Under the pieces are notes generated by a model, which ran no database searches, was not told the DNA's origin, and worked only from the letters and a program-made list of their open reading frames with translations. This document shows, one piece after another, positions 8,596-17,863 of a stretch of 64,000 nucleotides of DNA. The stretch is from Limibacterium fermenti (GTDB taxonomy: Bacteria > Bacteroidota > Bacteroidia > Bacteroidales > Dysgonomonadaceae): assembly GCF_041902845.1 (NCBI RefSeq), contig NZ_CP159486.1, positions 2,108,001-2,172,000 on the forward strand, written 5' to 3'. Position numbers and translations under genes: made by a program. Numbering within the stretch: the first letter of the stretch is position 1; every line of letters begins with the position of its first letter.

Positions 8596-8626
8596 TTTGT
8601 CAAAAGAAAATAAACCGCTATTTTTG
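8596..8626 (+). promoter_or_regulatory. Promoter of thyA
   Basis: TTTG (8596-8599), 19 bases, then TATTTTTG (8619-8626): a perfect Bacteroidota primary sigma promoter (TTTG-N19-21-TAnnTTTG), 24 bases before the thyA start. Confidence 0.8.
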
Positions 8627-8649
8627 TAACAAAATAGACAAAAATATAA

Positions 8650-9444
8650 ATGAAACAATATTTAGACCTCTTGCAGCGGGTACTCCACGAGGGTGTCCGT
8701 AAAGAAGACCGCACTGGCACAGGAACCATCAGCGTTTTCGGCCATCAGAGCCGTTATGCGTTAAGCGATGGCTTTCCGTTGATGACGACCAAAAAGATCC
8801 ACTTGAAGTCGGTCATTTACGAACTCCTGTGGTTCTTGCAGGGCGATACGAATGTGAAATACCTTCAGGAGCACGGCGTGCGCATTTGGAACGAATGGGC
8901 CGACGAAAACGGGAACCTCGGCCCCATTTACGGACATCAATGGCGCTCGTGGCCCGATTATAACGGAGGACACATCGATCAGATTGCCCAAGCGGTGGAA
9001 ACCATCAAAAACAATCCCGACTCGCGACGCATCATGGTCAACGCCTGGAACGTAGCCGACATCCCCAATATGAAGCTGCCGCCGTGCCATGCCTTATTCC
9101 AGTTTTACGTGGCTGACGGCAAACTGAGCCTGCAACTTTATCAACGAAGCGCCGATATTTTCCTCGGCGTACCGTTTAACATTGCGTCATATGCTTTATT
9201 GTTGAAAATGATGGCGCAGGTGACCGGATTACAGGAAGGCGACTTCATCCATACCCTGGGCGATGCACACATTTACCTGAACCATCTCGAACAGGTGAAA
9301 CTGCAACTCTCACGCGATCCCCGTCCTTTGCCGCAGGTGAAGTTGAACCCGGAGGTGAAAAATATCTTCGATTTTCATTATGAGGATTTCGAATTGACAG
9401 GATACGATCCGCATCCGCATATTAAAGGCTCCGTCGCCGTCTAA
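8650..9444 (+). CDS. thyA: ThyA, thymidylate synthase
   Basis: A 264-residue enzyme, the same length as E. coli ThyA, that methylates dUMP with methylene-THF to give dTMP and dihydrofolate. The nucleophile is Cys 146 in LPPCHALFQFY. DRTGTGTISVFG (20-31), the phosphate-binding NPDSRRIM (about 122-129) and the C-terminal Ala/Val end are visible. folA follows 86 bases later, so the dihydrofolate produced is recycled by its neighbour. A strong promoter lies at 8596-8626. Confidence 0.97.
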   Translation: MKQYLDLLQRVLHEGVRKEDRTGTGTISVFGHQSRYALSDGFPLMTTKKIHLKSVIYELLWFLQGDTNVKYLQEHGVRIWNEWADENGNLGPIYGHQWRSWPDYNGGHIDQIAQAVETIKNNPDSRRIMVNAWNVADIPNMKLPPCHALFQFYVADGKLSLQLYQRSADIFLGVPFNIASYALLLKMMAQVTGLQEGDFIHTLGDAHIYLNHLEQVKLQLSRDPRPLPQVKLNPEVKNIFDFHYEDFELTGYDPHPHIKGSVAV

Positions 9445-9477
9445 AAAGAGTTGAGAATTCAATGATTCAACAATTCA

Positions 9478-9524
9478 AACATTCGTAATTCGTAATTTGT
9501 AATTCGTAATTCGTAATTCGTCTC
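9478..9524. repeat. Heptamer array (TAATTYG), reversed relative to its genes
   Basis: About six TAATTYG units read on plus between thyA and folA. Between most other gene pairs the coding strand carries the complement (CRAATTA), so this array is in the less common orientation. Confidence 0.7.
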
Positions 9525-9530
9525 TAATTT

Positions 9531-10055
9531 ATGAACGCCAATCATTTATCAACAAAACCCATCGCAATCATCGTCGCTTTAGACGAACGTAACGCCATAG
9601 GGCGCGACGGCGGATTACTGACGCACCTACCCAACGACTTGCGTCACTTTAAAAACAGGACTCAGGGACATACCGTGGTAATGGGGCGGCGTACATTCGA
9701 ATCGCTGCCGAAGGGCGCCCTGCCCCATCGCGTGAATGTCGTTGTCACGTCCGGCAATAGAGCCGACTACCCCGGCTGCACCGTAGTCCGTTCGTGGGAG
9801 GAAGCGCTCGAAAGCCACACCGATGAAACGCAGTTTTTCGTCATCGGAGGCGGGCAACTTTATCGCACGGCATTACCCGTCGCGGACACATTGTACCTGA
9901 CGCGTATCCATCACACGTTTACGGATGCCGACACCTTTTTCCCGGAAATCGATTTTTCACAATGGACGCTCACGGAAGAGGAAACGCATCCATCAGACGA
10001 AAAGCATCCGTATGGCTATTCTTTTCAAACGCTACGAAAGAAAAACGCCCAATAA
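9531..10055 (+). CDS. folA: FolA, dihydrofolate reductase
   Basis: A 174-residue DHFR that reduces dihydrofolate to THF with NADPH. The family N-terminus IAIIVALDERNAIGRDGGLLTHLPNDLRHFK is visible, with the catalytic acidic Asp in the PNDLRHFK helix, followed by VVMGRRTFESLP and the FVIGGGQLY NADPH-binding loop (about 104-112). The first eleven residues are extra compared with minimal DHFRs. It forms a pair with thyA. A possible terminator follows. Confidence 0.95.
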   Translation: MNANHLSTKPIAIIVALDERNAIGRDGGLLTHLPNDLRHFKNRTQGHTVVMGRRTFESLPKGALPHRVNVVVTSGNRADYPGCTVVRSWEEALESHTDETQFFVIGGGQLYRTALPVADTLYLTRIHHTFTDADTFFPEIDFSQWTLTEEETHPSDEKHPYGYSFQTLRKKNAQ

Positions 10056-10090
10056 TAAACCGATAATGAATCATTTATTATCTATTTTTT
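10052..10090 (+). terminator. Possible terminator after folA
   Basis: An AT-only 8-bp stem ATAATAAA/TTTATTAT with a 14-base loop, overlapping the folA stop and followed by CTATTTTTT. A weak stem but a good T-run. Confidence 0.4.
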
Positions 10091-10168
10091 GAACTATCCT
10101 CCCACAACATGAGTTATATTCTGTAGTAAAACATATCGAATAACTTTTTTTTAGTTGAATTAGTTGAA

Positions 10169-10738
10169 ATGGCTCCGAATAGAACATGGAAAAATTTTTT
10201 AGAAGGCGATTCTTCTTCTTTTGGAGAACTTTACAACGAATACTTTCAAGAGCTTTTCATGTATGGTTTGAAGTTGGGCTTTACACAAGAAACCGTGCAG
10301 GATGCTGTCCAAGATGTGTTTTACACCATTTATGTTTCCAGAAACAAACTCGACTATGTCGATAATATAGAGTTTTATTTACTTCACTGTCTCAAAAACC
10401 GGCTCTTCGATTTATATAAGCAAGAAGAAAAAATCTCGGCTGTATGTTATGATGATCTTATCGTAGAAGAAGATCAAACCATTGTCGATCAAATGATGGA
10501 GAAAGAGGAACAAGACGAATTGAGAAAGAAAGTACAAAAACTGGTGAAGGGTTTATCTCCTAAACAACGCAAAATTATTTATTACCGTTATCAACTGAAC
10601 CTTAATTACAATGAAATAGGTATTATCTTGAAGCTCCATCCCACTTCGGTTAAAAAAGCATTCCACCGCGCCATCAAAAAAATAAAAGACGATTCGGAAA
10701 GCTCTTTTCGTTCCATTTTACTCGCCCTATACTATTAA
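10169..10738 (+). CDS. ECF-type RNA polymerase sigma factor
   Basis: A 189-residue sigma-70 family protein of the extracytoplasmic-function group. Region 2 is visible at about 14-80 (FGELYNEYFQELFMYGLKLG, QDAVQDVFYTIYVSR) and region 4 at about 125-175 (LSPKQRKIIYYRYQLNLNYNEIG), with the helix-turn-helix in LNYNEIGIILKLHPTSVKKAFHRA. In Bacteroidota such factors sit before a FecR-like anti-sigma and a SusC receptor, so that substrate binding outside switches on the transport genes. The layout here is exactly that: fecR-like gene 118 bases on, then susC and susD. Confidence 0.9.
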   Translation: MAPNRTWKNFLEGDSSSFGELYNEYFQELFMYGLKLGFTQETVQDAVQDVFYTIYVSRNKLDYVDNIEFYLLHCLKNRLFDLYKQEEKISAVCYDDLIVEEDQTIVDQMMEKEEQDELRKKVQKLVKGLSPKQRKIIYYRYQLNLNYNEIGIILKLHPTSVKKAFHRAIKKIKDDSESSFRSILLALYY

Positions 10739-10856
10739 AGAAAGTTAATAAAGTCTCCCTTCTTTTTATCATACAGTCTTTATATAAATTCGATAAAAGA
10801 CTTCGAAATCAAAGATATCTTGAGTTACATGAGAATATCTTTTTTATAGGACTGAT

Positions 10857-12059
10857 ATGAATCACATGAATAATAGAAAAGCTGCGCATTTTTACACAAA
10901 TAGCAGCGACTTTTTACGCGACGACCTTTTTGTTTATTGGAGGATACATCCAACACAGGAACTTGAGGATTACTGGAATACTTTTATTCTCGAGTATCCC
11001 GAATTGAAACCTTTGTTGGCTGAAGCGAAGCAAGAATTTGAAAAAATAAGAGACCTCCAAACGATCGTTATAGAAGAGGGTATTCGTGAATCTATCGAAG
11101 AAGAACTTCATAAAAGAATCTATCGGCACAAAACAAAAAAAATACGTCGCTTTTATTCGATCTCCGCTGCCGCCGTTTTGGCAGCCCTCATCGTATCCGC
11201 TATTTTTATGAGAAACCTCCGTACGGACTCTCCCGAGGAAGTTTTCATCGGCGAAATTATCGACAAGAATGAAATACAGCTTCTTTCGGGAAATAACCGG
11301 TTAAATCTTAAGAACAATGCCAAACTCGATTTGTCTGAAAAGAAAAACAATATGATTATCGAGGATTCCATCTCTCAAACCGAAATAGAACTGAAGGAAA
11401 ACGAAATCAATAAACTCATCGTACCGTTCGGGCAACGCACTTCTCTTATTCTGGCCGACGGTTCAAAAGTATATGTAAACTCCGGAAGCGTCATGGAATT
11501 TCCTTCGGCGTTTTCACCTGACAGCCGTGAAATTAAAATAGAAGGTGAGTTATTTATTGAAGTCGCTAAACGAAATAATACTCCGTTTATCATTCACACC
11601 CCTCACTCACAGATAAAGGTATTGGGCACGTCTTTTAATGTATCGGCTTACACCGACGATTCGAAAGAGTCGGTTGTTTTAGTAAACGGCTCGCTTCAAA
11701 TAGCTTCCAACAATCGTAGTGTATTATTAGAGCCCAACCAAATGGCGGAAATTCATAATGGAAATATAAGTAGTAAAATCGTCGATGTATATGAGTACAT
11801 TAGTTGGAAAAACGGTTTTATTCAATTGAATAAAACTCCTTTAAACGAAGTCTTAAAGAAGATCGGGAGATATTATAATGTAAAGTTCATCTACCCTAAA
11901 GAGCTCAGTCTACAGACTCAAACATGTTCCGGAAAACTATTTCTTTCCGAGGACTTGAACGATGTCCTGAATGCTTTTTCTCAAATGACCGCCTTACTTT
12001 ACGAATACGAAGAGAATGAGGGCGGAACAATAATGGTCAGAAAGAACAGTATCCCTTAA
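10857..12059 (+). CDS. FecR-family anti-sigma factor
   Basis: A 400-residue single-pass inner-membrane protein. A cytosolic helical part (1-95) should hold the sigma factor. A membrane helix follows (about 98-118, YSISAAAVLAALIVSAIFM). The periplasmic FecR domain begins near LIVPFGQRTSLILADGSKVY (about 182-201) and a DUF4974-type domain closes the protein (about 310-395, ISWKNGFIQLNKTPLNEVLKKIGRYYNV). The last is the part expected to touch the N-terminal domain of the TonB receptor. The ATG at 10866 is an alternative start. It should control the SusC/SusD genes downstream through the sigma factor upstream. Confidence 0.92.
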   Translation: MNHMNNRKAAHFYTNSSDFLRDDLFVYWRIHPTQELEDYWNTFILEYPELKPLLAEAKQEFEKIRDLQTIVIEEGIRESIEEELHKRIYRHKTKKIRRFYSISAAAVLAALIVSAIFMRNLRTDSPEEVFIGEIIDKNEIQLLSGNNRLNLKNNAKLDLSEKKNNMIIEDSISQTEIELKENEINKLIVPFGQRTSLILADGSKVYVNSGSVMEFPSAFSPDSREIKIEGELFIEVAKRNNTPFIIHTPHSQIKVLGTSFNVSAYTDDSKESVVLVNGSLQIASNNRSVLLEPNQMAEIHNGNISSKIVDVYEYISWKNGFIQLNKTPLNEVLKKIGRYYNVKFIYPKELSLQTQTCSGKLFLSEDLNDVLNAFSQMTALLYEYEENEGGTIMVRKNSIP

Positions 12060-12189
12060 GAGAATCGACGTGCTTTTCAGAATGAAAGCCGTTACGCATG
12101 TATAGAAAATAAAGAATGAATCGATAAAAATGAACAACAAAAACGGATGCCTATGGAAAGATTAAAATGAAAGAACGGAACATGAAAAA

Positions 12190-12217
12190 GTCGAATAATG
12201 CGCCAACATTATTCGAC
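12190..12217 (+). promoter_or_regulatory. Perfect 11-bp inverted repeat in the leader of the SusC gene
   Basis: GTCGAATAATG, six bases (CGCCAA), then CATTATTCGAC: a perfect 11-bp stem, ending 56 bases before the SusC start. No T-run follows, so it is not a standard terminator. It could be an mRNA leader hairpin or an operator. Confidence 0.6.
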
Positions 12218-12273
12218 CGAAAACGAATCATAATTTAGCATGTAGTAATAAATTAAAATTCAACAACAAAGAT

Positions 12274-15200
12274 ATGCAAAAAACAAACAAATCAAAAAAG
12301 AGCGCTTTAAAAATAAACAACAAGCTCTTAAAAATCATGAAAATATATTTTCTAATTTCGTTTTTCTGTATTTTTTCTATCACAGCGGAAAACATTTATT
12401 CCCAATCCAAATCGATTTCCGTGGAATTAAAGAATATGAAACTGAAAGATGCCTTTAATCAAATAGAAAAAAACAGTGATTATTTATTTCTTATTATGGA
12501 TAATTCGGAAAAAGAATTAAACCGCAGAGTCAATGTAAACATGAACAACAAGAGCATTGATGAAGTGTTGAGCCTCTTGTTAAGAAACACCGATTTATCC
12601 TATACCATCGTGAAAAGGCAAATTGCCATATTTAAGAACAAGTCCTCCGACGATAAATCAGTCGCTGTTGCTCCCATAAAGGAAGTGGAACAAACAAAGA
12701 AAACCATCCAAGGGAGCGTAGTAGATAAGAACGGAGAACCGATTATCGGAGCAAATATCATTGAAGCCGGCACGGCCTCCAATGGAACCATTACCGATAT
12801 CGACGGCAAATTCTCTTTGCAAGTGGAAGAGAATGCCTCCTTGCGCATTTCTTATATCGGTTATTTATCGCAAGAAATTTCAACGGCAGGAAAAACGTCG
12901 TTCAATATCGTGTTGGAAGAAGATAACAAATCGTTGGAGGAAATTGTAGTGGTAGGGTTCGGCACACAAAAGAAAGCCAATCTTACCGGAGCCGTCTCTT
13001 CGGTGAATGTAGAAGAAGTTTTAGGTAGCCGCCCGCTCCCTGATGTCGGACGCGGACTTCAAGGTACTATCCCGGGACTTTCCATTGTTGTGCCGAGTGG
13101 TGAAGTGGGCTCTGACCCGGTTATAAAAATCCGGGGGCAGATAGCCTCTATTGCAGGCTCAAGCGATCCTTTGATTTTGGTGGATAACGTGGAAATCCCC
13201 AGCATTCAATTAATCAATCCGAACGATATAGAAACCATCTCCGTATTGAAAGATGCCGCTGCCAGTTCCATTTATGGAGCTAAAGCAGCCTTTGGCGTCG
13301 TACTTATTACAACGAAAAAAGGAGCTAAAACCGATAAATCGGAAATATCCTACTCTTCCAATTTCGTTTGGCAAAACCCTTTCAAAAAAATCGAACTTGC
13401 AGGTATAGAAGGGTTGGAATACACCGTAGATGCTCATCGGAATATGAAGGGGGCGGGAGCTGCCGGAGGTTTTTGGCGTGTTGACGAAGAAAGCTTGGAG
13501 AAAATCAGAGAATGGCAAAATCTATATGGCGGAACTATTAATAATTCAGATCCCGTTTTATATGGCCGGGATTGGATTTTTGACGGGACAGATAAATACG
13601 GCTACAGGATTTATGACCCGGTAGATGCTATGGTAAAGAATAATGCATTCTCGCAAAATCATAATCTGTCTCTAAATGGAAAACGGAATGATACGAATTA
13701 TAATCTGAGCTTGGGGTATCTGGGACAAGAAGGTATGATGAAACCGGCAAAACATGATGACTTTTCACGATTCACCAGTAGCATTAACTTATCGACCAAA
13801 GCAACCGATTTCTTAACGATACGTGGAGGAGTGATGTATTCGGAAGCTACAAAACGTTATCCCAATGCAAGCAGTACATGGGGTTTTGCCGCCGACCCTT
13901 GGCTCTATTTATATCGATGGAGCAGACTTTTCCCGATTGCTACAACAGAACATGGACAAGAAATTCATGATGCTTATTGGGATACAAAGAATACTAACGA
14001 TGTGATTAAAAAGAACCGGTATACCAATCTGAATCTGGGAACGACTATCGATTTTACAAACAATTGGAACTTGATAGCCGATTATTCCTACAGTACACAA
14101 GTAAACACAAATACATCGTCTCTTCCTGTTTCTTCCGCCTTAGAACATTGGTATGCTCCGGTTCCTTGGAGGGATGACGATGGCAATCAGGTCTATGTAA
14201 ACAACGAAGGTCAGATAGTGGAAAATGAAGGGATCGCAGCTTATCGTTTCTATAATTCGAATTACGTAACGGAAGAACAAAGCTATTATTATAAAAACAG
14301 CTTTATCTCTAATAAACACACCTTCAATGCCTATTCTACTTACTCTCTAAATCTGCGGGATATTCACCAATTTAAATTCATGTTGGGTTCGAATATCGTT
14401 GCTTATAGAGATGATAGCCATTGGTCGAATAGAACACAATTGTGGAATAAAGACAATCCTCAATTCGAATTCACTAAAGGTGCAGAAACGGTAGGTGGAG
14501 ACGCAAACTGGGATTCGCAATTTGGTTTTTTCGGCCGCATCAACTATTCTTTCTCCGATAAATACTTATTAGAGGCGAATTTACGCCGTGATGCCACTTC
14601 CAAATTCCCTACACGATTGCAATGGAGATGGTATCCCTCATTTTCCGGCGGTTGGATTGTGTCGGGTGAGAAATTTATGGAACCGTTACAACCGGTACTA
14701 AGCTTTGCTAAATTGCGCGCTTCGTGGGGTTCTATCGGAGATCAAAGTGTACGCAATGGTCTCTATCTGGCGATGATGGATCCGGGAAAAAACTCATGGC
14801 TTACCAGCGACGGCCAACAATTTTTCCAATTGGGGACTCCGAATCCAATTTCAGACGGCATTACATGGCAAGAAATTCAAACGATTAACACCGGGTTTGA
14901 TTTACGTTTTTTTAAAAACAAACTTGGACTCACTTTCGAATGGTATCAAAGAGACACTAAAAACATGATTATACCGGGTGAGGCATTACCTGCCACATAT
15001 GGTGCAGATGCCCCTCAAGGAAATTTCGGGAATTTGCGTACACGCGGCTGGGAAATCTCTGCCGACTTTAGTCATCAGTTCGGAAACGGATTGCGCCTCA
15101 CAATGAATGCGAATATTTCGGACGCGATTACCGATATTACCAAAGGTGCTGATTGGAATACTCCTTGGGAAAACAGGCTACTAAGTAATAATTTTGCTAC

Positions 15201-16041
15201 AGGGCGTCGCTATGGCGACATCTATGGTTTTGTAACCGATCGCCTGTACCAAAAAGAAGATTTTGTCTATGACGACAAAGGTAATATCCAGCAAACCACC
15301 ATTATTTGGGATGGAACAGCAAAACGTACCAACCAATTAGCTGGAAATAATCCTGTATACCAAACTTATTTTGAAGACGGTAATCAGGTGATGCTCATTG
15401 CTCCGGGGGATGTCAAATTTGTCGATGTGAATGGTGACGGATATATTACCCCTGGAAAAAACACATTTGGGGATCCCGGCGACCAAGTGGTAATAGGTAA
15501 TTCTACACCACGTTATGAATATGGATTGCGCTTGGGCGCCGACTACAAAGGGTTCGACGCATCTATATTTTTCCAAGGAATTGGAAAAAGAAAAATATGG
15601 GGAACCGGACAATTAGCGATCCCCGGATATTTTCCAAAAGAGGGCGCCATGCCACAAGCCATTGCCGAAAATTATTGGAGAGAAGACCGAACGGATGCCT
15701 TTTATCCCCGAGCATGGAATTTAGGGGGCAGTAACGAGGGGTTCGTGATGAGGAAACAAAACCGTTATATGTTGAATATGGCCTATATGAAAATAAAAAA
15801 TATTACGTTCGGCTACAGTTTCCCCCAAAATATTTTGCATCACATTTACTTATCAAATGCGCGTGTATATGTTTCGCTGGAAAACTTCTTCACTTTCGAC
15901 AAACTGCGCGGACTTCCCATCGATCCCGAAGCAATTTCCGGATACTCGCCACTCAAATCCAGCGGATATAACAGCGATCGAACAGGGACAGGCAATCCAT
16001 CATTTAAATCCGCTTCAGTCGGCGTACAAATAAGTTTATAA
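12274..16041 (+). CDS. SusC/RagA-family TonB-dependent outer-membrane receptor with STN domain
   Basis: A 1255-residue outer-membrane importer. A signal region (about 25-45, YFLISFFCIFSITAENIYSQ) is followed by an STN/secretin-TonB N-terminal domain (about 47-115), the module that signals to FecR. Next come a carboxypeptidase-like beta domain (about 145-225, IQGSVVDKNGEPIIGANI), the TonB box/plug (GFGTQKKANLTGAVSSV, about 229) and a C-terminal beta-barrel ending in ASVGVQISL. The STN domain fits the adjacent ECF/FecR pair. The substrate is not readable. The peptidoglycan enzymes downstream make murein fragments or glycans a reasonable inference, not a demonstration. Confidence 0.94.
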   Translation: MQKTNKSKKSALKINNKLLKIMKIYFLISFFCIFSITAENIYSQSKSISVELKNMKLKDAFNQIEKNSDYLFLIMDNSEKELNRRVNVNMNNKSIDEVLSLLLRNTDLSYTIVKRQIAIFKNKSSDDKSVAVAPIKEVEQTKKTIQGSVVDKNGEPIIGANIIEAGTASNGTITDIDGKFSLQVEENASLRISYIGYLSQEISTAGKTSFNIVLEEDNKSLEEIVVVGFGTQKKANLTGAVSSVNVEEVLGSRPLPDVGRGLQGTIPGLSIVVPSGEVGSDPVIKIRGQIASIAGSSDPLILVDNVEIPSIQLINPNDIETISVLKDAAASSIYGAKAAFGVVLITTKKGAKTDKSEISYSSNFVWQNPFKKIELAGIEGLEYTVDAHRNMKGAGAAGGFWRVDEESLEKIREWQNLYGGTINNSDPVLYGRDWIFDGTDKYGYRIYDPVDAMVKNNAFSQNHNLSLNGKRNDTNYNLSLGYLGQEGMMKPAKHDDFSRFTSSINLSTKATDFLTIRGGVMYSEATKRYPNASSTWGFAADPWLYLYRWSRLFPIATTEHGQEIHDAYWDTKNTNDVIKKNRYTNLNLGTTIDFTNNWNLIADYSYSTQVNTNTSSLPVSSALEHWYAPVPWRDDDGNQVYVNNEGQIVENEGIAAYRFYNSNYVTEEQSYYYKNSFISNKHTFNAYSTYSLNLRDIHQFKFMLGSNIVAYRDDSHWSNRTQLWNKDNPQFEFTKGAETVGGDANWDSQFGFFGRINYSFSDKYLLEANLRRDATSKFPTRLQWRWYPSFSGGWIVSGEKFMEPLQPVLSFAKLRASWGSIGDQSVRNGLYLAMMDPGKNSWLTSDGQQFFQLGTPNPISDGITWQEIQTINTGFDLRFFKNKLGLTFEWYQRDTKNMIIPGEALPATYGADAPQGNFGNLRTRGWEISADFSHQFGNGLRLTMNANISDAITDITKGADWNTPWENRLLSNNFATGRRYGDIYGFVTDRLYQKEDFVYDDKGNIQQTTIIWDGTAKRTNQLAGNNPVYQTYFEDGNQVMLIAPGDVKFVDVNGDGYITPGKNTFGDPGDQVVIGNSTPRYEYGLRLGADYKGFDASIFFQGIGKRKIWGTGQLAIPGYFPKEGAMPQAIAENYWREDRTDAFYPRAWNLGGSNEGFVMRKQNRYMLNMAYMKIKNITFGYSFPQNILHHIYLSNARVYVSLENFFTFDKLRGLPIDPEAISGYSPLKSSGYNSDRTGTGNPSFKSASVGVQISL

Positions 16042-16060
16042 TACATAAAAACAGAATAAA

Positions 16061-17845
16061 ATGAAAAATAAAATAATTATCATCTCTTTATTTTGGATGC
16101 TTCTCTTCATTTCGGGATGCGAAGACTTTCTCGATCGCCCGCCTTTAAGCAATGAAAACGACGAAACGGCATGGACTAGCGAGGATAAGGTTCGGCTATA
16201 TGCCAACCAATTTTATACGGGTTTCTTTACCGGATATAGTACCGATGTATCGTTATTCAACGACGATGTCGTACAACGGGGAAATCAAGGTAATTTTACG
16301 CGCTCTGTTCCCAACAGCAATATATGGAGTATGAAGACATTGCGTTCCATCAATATTCTGATAGACAGGGTAGGAAACAGAATGCAGGATATTCTCCCGG
16401 AGGAAGCCTATAATCATTGGATGGGGATAGGCCGTTTTTTTAGGGGTATGGAATATGCTGACCTAGTTTTCACCTATGGAGATGTTCCTTATTATGACCA
16501 TGTTGTGAGCGACATAGATATGGACGATTTATACAAGGCACGCACTCCCCGAAACAACGTAATGGATGCTGTTTACGATGACTTGCAATTTGCCTTCCAA
16601 AACGTGCGATTGAACGACGGCGATCAAACCGTAAATAGGTATATCGTAGCCGGATTTATTTCACGAATCGCATTATACGAAGGGACCTGGCAAAAATATT
16701 ATTACAAAAATAACGAACGCGCTACAAAATTCCTGACATTAGCAAAAGAGGCTTCCGAATTTATTATAAACAGTAATAAATATTACATTGACTCAGATTT
16801 TAGGACCTTATTCACATCGAACGATCTTAAAAGTAATAAAGAGTGTATTCTTTTCCGGAATTATAACGCTGAAATAAAAGTAACACACAGTGTAGCGCAT
16901 TATAATAATCCGGCCAACTCCATCAACTACGGGGGAACGACGGATTTGCTCAAGGCATTCCTCTGCGTTGACGGAAACGTATGGCAAAACTCCACGACAG
17001 AAGGAGCGAAAGATTTTACAATTGCGAATTTAGTAAAAACTCGGGATTCACGCTTTGAAGGAACATTTTATGACAAACCCGAGATCAACGCAAAAGGTTC
17101 CTTTCTGTTCCCCGTCAAATTTTTCCCCCGATATGGAATAAAAGCATTGGAAGAAACAGGAACGGTTCCCAACGAACTAAAAGGATCCAATAATGTTACC
17201 GATGCTCCAATTTTGCGCTACGCGGAAATATTACTCAATTGGATTGAATCGAAAGCGGAGTTGGCAACTATTGGGGGTTCAGCCGTAACTCAGGAAGATA
17301 TAGACGCCTCCATCAATAAAATCCGTGACCGTCCATTAGCTCCGGAAGCAGTGGAGAAAGGAGTCCAAAAAACAAAAGCCATGATGCTGGATGCCTTACC
17401 GAATGACCCAGCCAAAGATCCGAATGTTTCTTCTTTATTATGGGAAATCCGCAGGGAACGTCGCATGGAATTTATCTTTGAGAATTTACGTCTTGCCGAT
17501 TTGAAACGTTGGTCTAAACTCGAATATATGGATACCGATATGCATTCCGAATTACTGTCAGGCGCCTGGGTAAACTTTCCAGTAGAAGCGAAAGACCAAC
17601 TTACGGCTGGAAACGCAAATGAATTTTCCGTAACAAAAGCCGATGGAACCACAATCGTTTATAATGGTAATAATAATGCAGAAATGGTAGGCTTCTATAA
17701 AGCAACCGTTACGAAAGGGCGCCAACCGTTCCTTAATCAAGTAAATGTGAATCCTTATTTGTCGCCGGTAGGTAAAACCCAAATGGATAATTATGAAAGC
17801 AAAGGCTATAAACTTCAGCAAACCCAAGGTTGGCCTCAAAATTAA
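16061..17845 (+). CDS. SusD/RagB-family surface lipoprotein
   Basis: A 594-residue partner of the SusC-type receptor, starting 19 bases after it. The lipoprotein signal has lipobox ISGC (Cys 20), followed by EDFLDRPPLS, the typical SusD mature N-terminus. TPR-like helical stretches and the C-terminal signature (LLWEIRRERRMEFIFENLRLADLKRW, about 461-486) are clear. SusD proteins form the lid that captures ligand at the surface above the SusC barrel. It is long for the family (usually 480-600). Confidence 0.93.
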   Translation: MKNKIIIISLFWMLLFISGCEDFLDRPPLSNENDETAWTSEDKVRLYANQFYTGFFTGYSTDVSLFNDDVVQRGNQGNFTRSVPNSNIWSMKTLRSINILIDRVGNRMQDILPEEAYNHWMGIGRFFRGMEYADLVFTYGDVPYYDHVVSDIDMDDLYKARTPRNNVMDAVYDDLQFAFQNVRLNDGDQTVNRYIVAGFISRIALYEGTWQKYYYKNNERATKFLTLAKEASEFIINSNKYYIDSDFRTLFTSNDLKSNKECILFRNYNAEIKVTHSVAHYNNPANSINYGGTTDLLKAFLCVDGNVWQNSTTEGAKDFTIANLVKTRDSRFEGTFYDKPEINAKGSFLFPVKFFPRYGIKALEETGTVPNELKGSNNVTDAPILRYAEILLNWIESKAELATIGGSAVTQEDIDASINKIRDRPLAPEAVEKGVQKTKAMMLDALPNDPAKDPNVSSLLWEIRRERRMEFIFENLRLADLKRWSKLEYMDTDMHSELLSGAWVNFPVEAKDQLTAGNANEFSVTKADGTTIVYNGNNNAEMVGFYKATVTKGRQPFLNQVNVNPYLSPVGKTQMDNYESKGYKLQQTQGWPQN

Positions 17846-17863
17846 TTAATTAAACTGATTAAA

